From: an uncultured Sphingomonas sp.
GTDB taxonomy: Bacteria > Pseudomonadota > Alphaproteobacteria > Sphingomonadales > Sphingomonadaceae
Direction: 5' to 3'
Assembly: GCF_934560975.1 (NCBI RefSeq)
Contig: NZ_CAKTFO010000005.1
Span: 1 to 64,000, forward strand
Length of the DNA: 64,000 nucleotides
Part shown: one piece after another, positions 45,800-54,664 of the stretch
How positions within the stretch are numbered: position 1 is the first letter of the stretch
Layout: every line of letters starts with the position of its first letter
Notes under the pieces: model-generated
Seen by the model: the letters and a program-made list of their open reading frames with translations, nothing else
What the model was told of the DNA's origin: nothing
Databases searched by the model: none
Translations under genes and position numbers: made by a program

Positions 45800-46849
45800 A
45801 TGCATTTTCTCGATCAGGCCAAGATCTTCATCCGCTCCGGCGCGGGCGGACCGGGCGCCGTGTCGTTCCGGCGTGAAAAGTTCATCGAATATGGCGGCCC
45901 CGACGGCGGCAATGGCGGCAAGGGCGGCGACATCATCTTCGAGGCGGTGTCCGGCCTCAACACGCTGATCGACTTCCGCTACGCCCAGCATTTCCGGGCG
46001 CAGCGCGGGCAGAACGGCGCCGGCTCCAACTGCACCGGGGCGGGCGGCGAGGATCTGGTGATTCAGGTGCCGATCGGCACGCAGATCCTGACGGACGACG
46101 AAGACCGCACGCTGATGGCGGACCTGACCAAGGCCGGGCAGCGGATCAATTTCCTGCGTGGCGGCGATGGCGGGCGCGGCAATGCCAGCTACAAGAGCTC
46201 CACCAACCGCGCGCCGCGCCAGCACGGTCCCGGCTGGCCGGGCGAGGAAATGTATGTCTGGCTGCGGCTGAAGCTGCTGGCCGATGCCGGTCTGGTGGGC
46301 CTGCCGAATGCCGGCAAGTCGACCTTCATCAACGCCGTCACCAATGCGCGCGCCAAGGTGGGCGCCTACGCCTTCACCACCACCCGCCCGCAGCTGGGCG
46401 TGGTCAGTCATCGCGAGCGTGAATTCGTGGTGGCCGACATTCCCGGCTTGATCGAAGGGGCGGCTGATGGTGCGGGCATCGGCGACCGTTTCCTCGGCCA
46501 TATCGAACGCTGCCGCGTGCTGCTGCACCTGGTGGATGCCAATGACGAGGATGTCGCCACCAGCTACCGCGTCGTGCGCGACGAACTGGAGGCCTATGGC
46601 GCGGGGCTGGTCGACAAGCCGTTCGTGGTCGCGCTCAACAAGATCGACACGCTGGACGAGGAACTGATCGCCGCCCTTTCCGCCGAGTTGCAGGAGGCGA
46701 GCGGCGCGGAGGTGTTCGCCATCTCCGGCGCGGGCGCGATCGGGCTGGAGCCGGTGCTGGACCGCCTGCAGGCGGCGATCGGCAGCGAGGGGTCGAGCGT
46801 CGATGACGACGACCAGACGGAGGATGTGATCGAGTGGAGCCCGCTCTAG
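45800..46849 (+). CDS. obgE: GTPase ObgE/CgtA
   Basis: Obg is an essential GTPase linked to late 50S assembly and stress signalling. The 349 residues have the glycine-rich Obg domain (MHFLDQAKIFIRSGAGGPGA, GPDGGNGGKGGD, GGDGGRGNASYKSSTNRAPR; to about 158). The G domain follows with GLPNAGKSTFINAVTNARAK (G1), TTRPQLGV, DIPGLIEGA (G3) and NKIDTLD (G4). The C-terminus is short and acidic. It precedes proB with a 16-base overlap. Synteny with rplU-rpmA, 1.6 kb upstream here, is common in bacteria. Confidence 0.97.
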   Translation: MHFLDQAKIFIRSGAGGPGAVSFRREKFIEYGGPDGGNGGKGGDIIFEAVSGLNTLIDFRYAQHFRAQRGQNGAGSNCTGAGGEDLVIQVPIGTQILTDDEDRTLMADLTKAGQRINFLRGGDGGRGNASYKSSTNRAPRQHGPGWPGEEMYVWLRLKLLADAGLVGLPNAGKSTFINAVTNARAKVGAYAFTTTRPQLGVVSHREREFVVADIPGLIEGAADGAGIGDRFLGHIERCRVLLHLVDANDEDVATSYRVVRDELEAYGAGLVDKPFVVALNKIDTLDEELIAALSAELQEASGAEVFAISGAGAIGLEPVLDRLQAAIGSEGSSVDDDDQTEDVIEWSPL

Positions 46850-47979
46850 CCACCCCTGCCGACCTTTGGAACGCGGCGCTCTTCCCGCCATCGTCCTGCC
46901 CGCGCCTGGTGGTGAAGATCGGGTCGGCCCTGCTGGTCGATCCGGCGGGCAGCGTGCGTCGCGGCTGGCTGGAGGGCATTGCCGCAGACATCGCCGCGCG
47001 CGCGCGGGCCGGTCAGCAGGTGATCGTCGTGTCCTCCGGCGCGATTGCGTTGGGCGCGCGGAGGCTAGGCCTGCCCAAGGGCGGACGCGCCAGCCTGGAG
47101 GATGCGCAGGCCGCCGCCGCGACCGGCCAGATCGCGCTGAGCCAGGTCTGGGCGGAGGTGCTGGGCGCATCCGGCCTGGTCGCCGCGCAGATGCTGGTGA
47201 CGCTGGACGATCTGGAGGAGCGCCGCCGCTACCTGAACGCCGCCGCCACGCTCGACCGGCTGCTGGGCTTGGCGGTGGTGCCGATCCTCAACGAAAACGA
47301 CTCGGTCGCGACCGAGGAAATCCGGTTCGGCGACAACGACCGGCTGGCGGCGCGGGTGGCGCAGGCGGCGGGAGCACAGGGGGTGGTCCTGCTGTCGGAT
47401 ATTGACGGGCTGTACGATCGCAACCCCGCTTTGCCCGGCGCGGTCCATATCCCACGCGTGGAGCGGATCGATCCGGCGATCGAGGCCATGGCCGACCGTG
47501 GCTCCGCCTCCGGCATGGGATCGGGCGGCATGGTGTCCAAGATCGCGGCGGCGCGCATCGCCAATGCCGCCGGCGCGCAGCTGGCGATCGCGTCCGGCCG
47601 GATCGACCGACCGCTCTCCACCCCCGCCCGCCACACCCTGTTCGCGGCGGAAAAGGCCGCGCCCGCCCGCAAGGCGTGGCTGGCGGGCGGGCTGACCGCC
47701 AAGGGCATGATCCATGTCGATGCGGGCGCGGTCGAGGCATTGCGCGCGGGCAAGAGCCTGCTTGCCGCCGGGGCCACCCGCATCGAAGGCCGATTTTCGC
47801 GCGGTGATCTGGTGGCGGTGATCGCACCGGACGGCATGGGCGTCGCGCGCGGCCTGATCGAATATGGCGACCAGGATGCCGCGCGGATTGCCGGCACCCG
47901 GCGCGAGGATCATGCCGAACGGCTCGGCTATGCCCCGCGCGCGGCCCTGGTCCATCGCAACCACATGGCCTTGCTGTGA
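46834..47979 (+). CDS. proB: Glutamate 5-kinase
   Basis: ProB phosphorylates glutamate in the first step of proline synthesis and is usually feedback inhibited by proline. The protein is 381 residues, with the kinase domain RLVVKIGSALLVDPAGSVRR, VIVVSSGAIALGARRLGLPK, VVPILNENDSVATEEIRFGD, and LSDIDGLYDRNP. A C-terminal PUA domain (about 285-365, GMIHVDAGAVEALRAGKSLL) follows. A GTG start within the end of obgE is used, and the stop overlaps the next gene by 4 bases (GTGA). Confidence 0.96.
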   Translation: MEPALATPADLWNAALFPPSSCPRLVVKIGSALLVDPAGSVRRGWLEGIAADIAARARAGQQVIVVSSGAIALGARRLGLPKGGRASLEDAQAAAATGQIALSQVWAEVLGASGLVAAQMLVTLDDLEERRRYLNAAATLDRLLGLAVVPILNENDSVATEEIRFGDNDRLAARVAQAAGAQGVVLLSDIDGLYDRNPALPGAVHIPRVERIDPAIEAMADRGSASGMGSGGMVSKIAAARIANAAGAQLAIASGRIDRPLSTPARHTLFAAEKAAPARKAWLAGGLTAKGMIHVDAGAVEALRAGKSLLAAGATRIEGRFSRGDLVAVIAPDGMGVARGLIEYGDQDAARIAGTRREDHAERLGYAPRAALVHRNHMALL

Positions 47980-48878
47980 AGCTGGCGATCACCGGCGGCA
48001 CGGGCTTTGTCGGCTCGCACCTGATCGAGCGCGCGGTGGCGGCGGGGCATGCGATCCGCGCGCTCGCCCGCCGGTCGCAATCCGAACGGCCGGGCGTCAG
48101 CTGGATCGAGGGGGCGCTGGACCGGCCGGATGCCCTCGCCCGCCTGGTCGAGGGGTGCGAGGCGGTGATCCATGTCGCGGGCGTCATCAACGGCAGCCCG
48201 GACGCGTTCCGACTCGGCAACATCGTCGGCACCGAAGCCATGCTGGATGCCGCGGCCGGGGCCGGCATTACGCGCTTCATCCACATCTCCTCGCTCGCCG
48301 CGCGCGAGCCGCAACTATCGGCCTATGGCTGGTCGAAGCGCGAATCGGAGGATCCGGTGATCGCCGCCGGGGGCGACTGGACCATCATCCGCCCGCCCGC
48401 CATCTACGGCCCGCGCGACCGCGAGATGCTGGAACTGTTCCGCCTCGCCAGGCGCCGGGTCGTGCCGCTGCCGCCGGGCGGGCGATTGTCGGTGATCCAT
48501 GTCACCGACCTGTGCGACCTGATCCTCGCCTGCCTCCACCGCGCCGACAGCCATGGCCGCACGTTCGAGCCCGACGATGGCCGGCCTGGCGGCTGGGGCA
48601 CGACCGAACTGGCGCGCGCCATCGGCACCGCGGTCGGCACCAAAGTGTTGCCGCTGCCATTGTCGCGCCGGTTGCTGGTCGGCGTCAGCGCGGCCGAGCG
48701 GCTGGTGCGCGGACGCAAGGCCAAGCTGACGCGCGACCGCATCAACTATTTCACCCATCCCGACTGGACGGCATCCGCCCATGCCCTGCCGCCGGCGGAG
48801 CTGTGGCAACCGCGCATCCCGACCGAACAGGGCCTGGCCGCCACGGCACGGTGGTATCGCGCCCACAACTGGCTTTGA
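47976..48878 (+). CDS. NAD(P)-dependent epimerase/reductase, NDUFA9-like; probable ceramide pathway reductase
   Basis: This 300-residue extended SDR protein begins with the NAD-binding motif KLAITGGTGFVGSHLIERAV and contains CEAVIHVAGVIN, HISSLAAREPQLSAYGWSKR (with the Tyr-x-x-x-Lys catalytic pair), and VIHVTDLCDLI. It lies immediately upstream of an acyl carrier protein gene and serine palmitoyltransferase. In Caulobacter the equivalent position is held by an NDUFA9-type epimerase (CerR) that reduces the 3-oxo group in ceramide synthesis, so that role is proposed here. The GTG start overlaps the proB stop by 4 bases, implying co-translation with proB. A generic nucleotide-sugar epimerase is the alternative. 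Confidence 0.8.
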   Translation: MKLAITGGTGFVGSHLIERAVAAGHAIRALARRSQSERPGVSWIEGALDRPDALARLVEGCEAVIHVAGVINGSPDAFRLGNIVGTEAMLDAAAGAGITRFIHISSLAAREPQLSAYGWSKRESEDPVIAAGGDWTIIRPPAIYGPRDREMLELFRLARRRVVPLPPGGRLSVIHVTDLCDLILACLHRADSHGRTFEPDDGRPGGWGTTELARAIGTAVGTKVLPLPLSRRLLVGVSAAERLVRGRKAKLTRDRINYFTHPDWTASAHALPPAELWQPRIPTEQGLAATARWYRAHNWL

Positions 48879-48939
48879 ACCGCCGCACCGCCGCCGCAAT
48901 CGCTTGGCAACGTCCCGCCACTGTCCCAAAGAGCCACCC

Positions 48940-49188
48940 ATGAGCCAGCATCCCGAAATCTTTGAGCGCGTTGCCGAACAGATCGAACCCTTCAACAAGA
49001 AGGACATCGACCTGACCGAATCCACTACCTTCGCCGGCGACCTCGAATGGGACAGCCTGACCGTGATGGACTTCGTGGCGGCGGTCGAGGACGAATTCGA
49101 CATCCTCATCACCATGAACATGCAGGCGGATATCGAAACGGTCGGCCAGCTGGTGGACACCATCGCCAAGCTGAAGGCCGCCGCCTGA
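48940..49188 (+). CDS. Dedicated acyl carrier protein for sphingolipid synthesis
   Basis: This 82-residue acidic protein has the phosphopantetheine site WDSLTVMDFV (Ser39) and VEDEFDILITMNMQADIETV. It differs from housekeeping AcpP in having W-DSL instead of GADSLD. The ATG at 48940 is chosen by the ACP fold; the frame upstream is non-coding. The stop TGA overlaps the serine palmitoyltransferase ATG by one base. Such an ACP next to spt is typical of sphingolipid-producing alphaproteobacteria, where it is thought to carry the fatty acyl group used by Spt. Confidence 0.9.
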   Translation: MSQHPEIFERVAEQIEPFNKKDIDLTESTTFAGDLEWDSLTVMDFVAAVEDEFDILITMNMQADIETVGQLVDTIAKLKAAA

Positions 49189-50453
49189 TGACCGACGCGA
49201 TCGACACGCCGGACGACCTGACCCTGGCCGACCTGCCGACCCCGGCGGGCGCGCGCGACCTGTTCGCCAAGTTCCGCCCGCTGATCCAGGAGCGCGAGGC
49301 GTTGCTCGCCACCGGGGTGCGCGATCCGTTCGCGATCGTGATGGACCAGGTGCTGTCGCCGACCCGCGCGATCATCAAGGGCCAGGAGACGATCCTGCTC
49401 GGCACCTACAATTACATGGGCATGACGTTCGACCCGGACGTGGTCGCGGCGGGCAAGAAGGCGCTGGACGAATATGGCGCCGGTACAACCGGCAGCCGCG
49501 TGCTCAACGGCACCTATCAGGGCCACAAGGAATGCGAGGACGCGCTTAAATCGTTCTACGGGACCGAACACGCGATCGTCTTCTCGACCGGCTACCAGGC
49601 CAATCTCGGCGTCATCTCCACGCTTGCGGGCAAGGGCGACTACATCATCCTCGATGCCGACAGCCACGCCTCCATCTATGACGGCTGCTGGCTGGGCAAT
49701 GCGGAGATCGTGCGCTTCCGCCACAACAGCGTCGAGGATCTGGACAAGCGCCTCGGCCGCCTGCCCAAGGACGCCGGCAAGCTGGTCGTGCTGGAAGGCG
49801 TATATTCGATGTTCGGCGACATCGCCCCGCTGCCGGAGATGGTGGCCGTCGCCAAGAAGCATGGCGCGATGATCCTGTGCGACGAGGCGCACGGCATGGG
49901 CTTCTTCGGCCCCAATGGCCGTGGCGTGTATGAGGAGCTTGGCTGCGAGAAGGATATCGACTTCGTGGTCGGCACCTTCTCCAAGTCGGTGGGCACGGTG
50001 GGCGGATTCTGCGTTTCCAACCATCCCGATTTCGAGGTGCTGCGCCTCGTCTGCCGCCCGTACGTCTTTACTGCCAGCCTGCCGCCGAGCGTGGTCGCCA
50101 CTGCCGCCGCCTCGATCCGCAAGCTGATGCACGCCGGCGACAAGCGCGCGCACCTGTGGAAGAACAGCAAGTGGCTGCACCAGGGCCTGCGCGACCTTGG
50201 CTACCGGATCGCGACCGAGACGGCGCAATCCGCGATCATCGCGGTGATGCTGCCCGATCAGGAAACGGCGGTTAGCTTGTGGCAGGCGCTGCTGGAAGGC
50301 GGCGTGTACGTCAATCTGGCGCGTCCCCCGGCGACCCCGGCGGGCACCTTCCTGCTCCGCTGTTCGCTCTGCGCCGAACATTCGGACGAGGAGGTCGGCC
50401 AGATCCTGGAAATCTTCGCCGCGGCGGGGCGGAGCGTGGGCTGCATCGCCTGA
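49188..50453 (+). CDS. spt: Serine palmitoyltransferase
   Basis: Spt condenses serine with a long-chain acyl thioester to 3-ketosphinganine, the committed step of sphingolipid synthesis; sphingomonads use glycosphingolipids instead of lipopolysaccharide. It is a PLP-dependent alpha-oxoamine synthase of 421 residues. The PLP-lysine is Lys266 in FVVGTFSKSVGTVGGF. His160 (DADSH), Asp232 and His235 (CDEAHGMG) correspond, with a one-residue shift, to known active-site residues of the Sphingomonas paucimobilis enzyme. The glycine-rich substrate motif GTYNYMGM and GAGTTGSRVLNGTY are also seen. The start shares a base with the ACP stop. Confidence 0.96.
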   Translation: MTDAIDTPDDLTLADLPTPAGARDLFAKFRPLIQEREALLATGVRDPFAIVMDQVLSPTRAIIKGQETILLGTYNYMGMTFDPDVVAAGKKALDEYGAGTTGSRVLNGTYQGHKECEDALKSFYGTEHAIVFSTGYQANLGVISTLAGKGDYIILDADSHASIYDGCWLGNAEIVRFRHNSVEDLDKRLGRLPKDAGKLVVLEGVYSMFGDIAPLPEMVAVAKKHGAMILCDEAHGMGFFGPNGRGVYEELGCEKDIDFVVGTFSKSVGTVGGFCVSNHPDFEVLRLVCRPYVFTASLPPSVVATAAASIRKLMHAGDKRAHLWKNSKWLHQGLRDLGYRIATETAQSAIIAVMLPDQETAVSLWQALLEGGVYVNLARPPATPAGTFLLRCSLCAEHSDEEVGQILEIFAAAGRSVGCIA

Positions 50454-50513
50454 CTCGAGGTTAACATTCGCTTCAAGCCTTTCCGCTAATGCGGAGGAGG
50501 TTTAATTTGGCGG

Positions 50514-52499
50514 ATGCAGATGGAGAACATTTCGGCCCGGTCAGGCGATATGCCGAACCTGCGCGCCAAGGTGCTGGTCGGCATTGTCGCGTTCATGGCG
50601 GCGTTTCTGCTGGTGGCCTTGCTGGTCCTGGTGCAACGCTCCAACGAGGAGCGCGACTCCGCCCTCGCCCGCAAGCAGCATAGCTATCAGGTGGTGCTGC
50701 TCACCCATGACGTGGACGGCGCGCTGGCGCGGGCGGAGGCGGCGCTCGGCCGGTTCGTGATTGACGGCGACCGGCGCACGGGCACATCCTATTACGACGC
50801 CTGGCGGCAGGCCGGGCGGCTGCTGGACGATCTCGACCGGTTGATCCGCGACGATTCCAAGCAGGCGCAACGCATGCGCCTGCTGCACCAGCTCTACACC
50901 AGGCGCGGCCAGGAACTGGCGCTGCCCGCCACCCGCGCCAATTACCAGCAAGGCTGGCCCGCTTTGTCGCTGTTTGCCCGCGCCGGCCGGTCGCCCACGC
51001 TGCCGCTGATCAGCCGCACCCTGCACGAGGTTGCGGAGGCGGAGGTCACCCTGCTCGACGTGCGGGCCGATGTCGCCGCCGCGCGCACCGATCGTGCCAA
51101 CACGCTCGCCCGGTTGCTCTCGGTCGTGGGCGTGCTGCTGGCCTTGTCCGTGCTCGCGCTCGGCTATCTGCTGATCTTCGCCTTTGCCGGCCGCCGGACC
51201 GCGCGCGAACGCGCGGACAGCGAAGGGGATCGCGCTGCCGCCCTGGCCCATGCGGTGGAGGAACGCACGCTGGAACTGAGCGAAGCCAATCGGCGGCTGG
51301 TGGAGGAGGCCCGCACCCGCGAGGTCGCCGAACAGAAATTGCGCCAAATGCAGAAAATGGACGCGGTCGGTCAGCTGACCGGCGGCATCGCCCACGATTT
51401 CAACAACATGCTGGCGGTGGTGCTGGGCGGTCTGGAAATGGCCAAGCGCCGGGTCGAGGAACAGGCAGAGGAGGCGAGCCGCCATCTGGACAGCGCGATG
51501 GAAGGCGCCACCCGCGCCGCCGCTCTGACCCGCCGCCTGCTCTCCTTCGCCCGCGCCGAGCCGCTGCTGCCCGCCGCCGTGGAGCCGGGCCAGTTGCTGC
51601 GCGACATGTCCGATCTGGTCGATCGCACGATCGGGGAACGGATTGAGGTTCGCATCCTGTCCGCCGCCAATGTCTGGCCGGTGTGGGTCGATGCGTATCA
51701 GCTGGAAAACGCGATCCTGAACCTGGCCGTGAATGCGCGCGACGCCATGAACGGGGTCGGACGGGTGGAGATGAGCGCGCTCAACAGCCGGCTGGCCGAT
51801 CAGGAGGTCGGCACCCTGCCCGCCGGCGAATATGTCCGCATGGCGGTGAGCGACAATGGCTCCGGCATATCGCAGGCGACGCTGGAACGCGTGTTCGAGC
51901 CGTTCTTCACGACCAAGCCGGTGGGACAGGGCACGGGGCTGGGCCTCAGCCAGATATTGGGCTTTGCGCGCCAGTCCGGGGGCGATGTCGCCATCTCCTC
52001 CGTGGTCGGCCAGGGCACCACCGTGTCCATCTACCTGCCCCGCCACCAGGGCGCGGGCACGGCGCGGCCGCCCGAGCCGGCGGAGCCTGTCGTCGCCGCC
52101 GGGACCAGGACCGCGACCATCGCGTTCGACGATGTCATCCTGGTGGTGGAGGATGATGCCCGCGTGCGTGCCGCCACCGGCGAGGCGCTGAAGGAACTGG
52201 GCTATCGCCACGTCCTGTGCGGATCGGGCGCGGAGGCGATCCAGCGGCTGGATGCGGGCGAGCGGTTCGGGATGCTGATGACCGACGTGGTGATGCCGAG
52301 CATGACCGGCCCGGAACTCGTCCGCACGGTGCACACCCGCTATCCCGACCTGCGGGTTCTGTTCGTCACCGGCTATGTCGGGGAAGCCGGCGAAGCGGAA
52401 AACTTCAAGGGCGCGGAGGTGCTGCGCAAGCCCTTCACCCTGCGGGCCTTGGCGGAGGCGCTGCAGGCGCTCAACCCCGCCACGCCCCGCGCGGCTTAG
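50514..52499 (+). CDS. Membrane-bound hybrid histidine kinase with receiver domain
   Basis: This 661-residue sensor has a membrane segment at about 18-41, a periplasmic helical sensor region (about 42-198, CHASE3-like in shape) and a second membrane segment at about 199-225. A coiled-coil linker follows, then the phosphoacceptor region GQLTGGIAHDFNNMLAVV (His294). The ATPase domain (NLAVNARDAMNGVG, GTGLGLSQILGFARQSGG) and a receiver domain with Asp591 (MLMTDVVMPSMTG) complete it. ATG 50514 or 50520 may be used; GGAGGAGG at 50493-50500 is preceded by a small TCCGC/GCGGA hairpin. It follows spt by 60 bases, so it might sense envelope lipid state, but no partner is identified. Confidence 0.9.
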   Translation: MQMENISARSGDMPNLRAKVLVGIVAFMAAFLLVALLVLVQRSNEERDSALARKQHSYQVVLLTHDVDGALARAEAALGRFVIDGDRRTGTSYYDAWRQAGRLLDDLDRLIRDDSKQAQRMRLLHQLYTRRGQELALPATRANYQQGWPALSLFARAGRSPTLPLISRTLHEVAEAEVTLLDVRADVAAARTDRANTLARLLSVVGVLLALSVLALGYLLIFAFAGRRTARERADSEGDRAAALAHAVEERTLELSEANRRLVEEARTREVAEQKLRQMQKMDAVGQLTGGIAHDFNNMLAVVLGGLEMAKRRVEEQAEEASRHLDSAMEGATRAAALTRRLLSFARAEPLLPAAVEPGQLLRDMSDLVDRTIGERIEVRILSAANVWPVWVDAYQLENAILNLAVNARDAMNGVGRVEMSALNSRLADQEVGTLPAGEYVRMAVSDNGSGISQATLERVFEPFFTTKPVGQGTGLGLSQILGFARQSGGDVAISSVVGQGTTVSIYLPRHQGAGTARPPEPAEPVVAAGTRTATIAFDDVILVVEDDARVRAATGEALKELGYRHVLCGSGAEAIQRLDAGERFGMLMTDVVMPSMTGPELVRTVHTRYPDLRVLFVTGYVGEAGEAENFKGAEVLRKPFTLRALAEALQALNPATPRAA

Positions 52500-52529
52500 G
52501 ATCTTTCCGCCCGTTCGAATTGACGCAAT

Positions 52530-52754
52530 GCTCCCGCGAAGGCGGGAGCGCAGGAGGCGGAGCGATGTGGCCCGGACTGCCAGGCTCCCGCCTTCGCGCT
52601 AGCACCGGCGCGCTGTTACACCAGCGCAACCCTGAATCGCGACCGGCACTGGCGTTTCCAGGCTACCACGCCCCGTGCTCCTACGAACGCAGGAGCCCAG
52701 AACCACCAGGCAAAATCCCTCGCCACCTGCGCTCCTGCGTTCGCAGGAGCACGC
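52530..52754. repeat. REP-like palindrome cluster (four units) between the kinase gene and aroC
   Basis: The 277-base gap holds four related palindromic units: GCTCCCGCGAAGGCGGGAGC (52530-52549), a partly inverted copy CTCCCGCCTTCGCGC near 52585-52599, TGCTCCTACGAACGCAGGAGC (52676-52696) and GCTCCTGCGTTCGCAGGAGC (52731-52750). The units share a GCTCC...GGAGC frame with GAA or TTC at the centre. They come in two pairs of opposite type, like bacterial REP doublets. No coding signal is present. They could end transcripts from both convergent genes. Confidence 0.7.
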
Positions 52755-52776
52755 GCTAGATCGTTGAGAACCCCCG

Positions 52777-53847
52777 CTAGCGGCCGGTCTGCGCCCGGTG
52801 GAGCAATTTCTGATCGGCCAACACCAGCGCCATCATAGCCTCCACCACCGGCGCGCCACGAATGCCGACGCAGGGGTCGTGCCGCCCCTTGGTGCGGATC
52901 TCGGCCGCCTCACCCTCGCGGGTTACGGTTTCCACCGGAGTCAGGATCGAGCTGGTGGGTTTGAACGCGACCCGCATCGTCACCGGCTGACCGGTGGAGA
53001 TGCCACCCGCAATGCCCCCGGCATGGTTGGCGAGGAAGTCCGGCCCGTCGATGCCCGGACGCATCGGATCGGCATTCTGTTCGCCGGACAGCGCCGCCGC
53101 GGCGAAGCCGTCGCCGATCTCCACGCCCTTGACCGCGTTGATCGACATGGCCGCCGCCGCCAGTTCGCTGTCGAGCTTGGCGTAGAGCGGCGCGCCCCAG
53201 CCGGCGGGTACGCCGGTTGCCTCGGCCGCGATCACCGCACCGAGCGAGGAACCGGTCTTGCGCGCCTCGTCCACCAGCCCTTCCCATCGGGCCGCGGCCA
53301 CGGGATCGGGACAGAAGAAGGGATTGGCGTCGACCGTGTCCGCATCGAAATGGGCGCGGTCGATCGCGTCGCCGCCGATCGCCTCCACCCACGCGCGGAC
53401 CGTCACCTCCGGTATCACCAGCCGCGCCACGGCACCCGCCGCCACCCGCGCCGCCGTCTCGCGCGCCGATGATCGCCCGCCGCCGCGATAGTCGCGAAAG
53501 CCGTATTTGGCGTCATAGGCATAATCGGCATGACCGGGGCGATAGGCCCGGGCGACCTCAGAGTAATCCTTGGACCGCTGGTCCACATTCTCGATCATCA
53601 GGCTGATCGGCGTGCCGGTGGTCCGCCCCTCGAACACGCCCGACAGGATGCGGACCTGGTCCGGCTCCTGTCGCTGCGTGGTGAAGCGCGACGTGCCCGG
53701 CCGGCGCTTGTCGAGAAAGGGCTGGATGTCCGCTTCGCTCAACGCCAGCCCGGGCGGGCACCCGTCCACGACGACGCCCAGCGCCGGCCCGTGGCTTTCG
53801 CCCCAGGTCGTGAAGCGAAACACCCGGCCGAAGCTGTTCCAGCTCAC
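52777..53847 (-). CDS. aroC: Chorismate synthase
   Basis: AroC makes chorismate from EPSP, the last shikimate step, with reduced FMN. The 356 residues have MSWNSFGRVFRFTTWGESHG, RPGHADYAYDAKYGFRDYRG (with GGRSSARET), and NHAGGIAGGISTGQPVTMR, all diagnostic. The C-terminus is slightly short. It is the last of four minus-strand genes (dnaJ-like, brkB-like, fabI, aroC), 13 bases after fabI. Confidence 0.97.
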   Translation of the reverse strand: MSWNSFGRVFRFTTWGESHGPALGVVVDGCPPGLALSEADIQPFLDKRRPGTSRFTTQRQEPDQVRILSGVFEGRTTGTPISLMIENVDQRSKDYSEVARAYRPGHADYAYDAKYGFRDYRGGGRSSARETAARVAAGAVARLVIPEVTVRAWVEAIGGDAIDRAHFDADTVDANPFFCPDPVAAARWEGLVDEARKTGSSLGAVIAAEATGVPAGWGAPLYAKLDSELAAAAMSINAVKGVEIGDGFAAAALSGEQNADPMRPGIDGPDFLANHAGGIAGGISTGQPVTMRVAFKPTSSILTPVETVTREGEAAEIRTKGRHDPCVGIRGAPVVEAMMALVLADQKLLHRAQTGR

Positions 53848-53860
53848 GCGCTGCCCCGGT

Positions 53861-54664
53861 TCACGCGAGGGCGATGTCCGGCGCGTCCTCGGCCTTCATG
53901 CCGATGACGTTGTAGCCGGCGTCGACATGGTGGATCTCGCCGGTCACGCCGCTCGCCAGGTCGGACAGCAGGTACAGGCCCGCGCCGCCCACATCCTCGA
54001 TCGTCACGTTACGGCGCAGCGGCGAGTTCAGCTCGTTCCACTTCAGGATGTAGCGGAAGTCGCCGATGCCGCTGGCGGCCAGCGTCCTGATCGGGCCCGC
54101 CGAAATGGCGTTCACCCGGATATTCTCCGGCCCCAGATCCATCGCCAGATATTTCACGCTGGTTTCCAGCGCCGCCTTGGCCACGCCCATCACGTTGTAA
54201 TGGGGCACCACCTTTTCCGCGCCATAATAGCTCAAGGTCAGCAGCGACCCGCCATTGGGCATCATCGCCCGCGCGCGCTTGGTCACGGCCACGAACGAGT
54301 AAGCCGAAATGTTCAGCGTCAGCAGGAAATTGTCGAGGCTGGTGTCGACATATTTCCCACGCAGCTCGTTCTTGTCGGAAAAGCCGATTGCGTGGACGAC
54401 GAAGTCGATCGTCGGCCAGCGTTCCGCCAGCTTGGCGAACGCAGCGTCCAACGCATCCATGTCGCCCACGTCGCAATCGATCAGCAGGTCGGAGCCGACC
54501 TGCTCCGCCAGCGGGCGCACCCTTTTCTCCAGCGCTTCCCCCTGGTAGCTGAACGCCAGTTCGGCGCCCTGCGCCGCCAACGCCTGCGCGATCCCCCAGG
54601 CAAGCGACCGATCATTGGCGAGGCCCATGATCAGCCCCCGCTTACCCTCCATCAGCCCGGCCAT
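53861..54664 (-). CDS. fabI: Enoyl-[acyl-carrier-protein] reductase (NADH)
   Basis: FabI reduces enoyl-ACP in fatty acid elongation. The protein of 267 residues shows the start MAGLMEGKRGLIMGLANDRS, the NAD-binding loop and the catalytic pair in YYGAEKVVPHYNVMGVAKAA (Tyr-x6-Lys). The second of two consecutive ATGs (54664) is preferred since AGGAGG lies 4 bases before it and it matches the family start; the first (54667) overlaps the upstream gene's stop. Triclosan-type inhibitors act on this enzyme in other species. Confidence 0.95.
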   Translation of the reverse strand: MAGLMEGKRGLIMGLANDRSLAWGIAQALAAQGAELAFSYQGEALEKRVRPLAEQVGSDLLIDCDVGDMDALDAAFAKLAERWPTIDFVVHAIGFSDKNELRGKYVDTSLDNFLLTLNISAYSFVAVTKRARAMMPNGGSLLTLSYYGAEKVVPHYNVMGVAKAALETSVKYLAMDLGPENIRVNAISAGPIRTLAASGIGDFRYILKWNELNSPLRRNVTIEDVGGAGLYLLSDLASGVTGEIHHVDAGYNVIGMKAEDAPDIALA

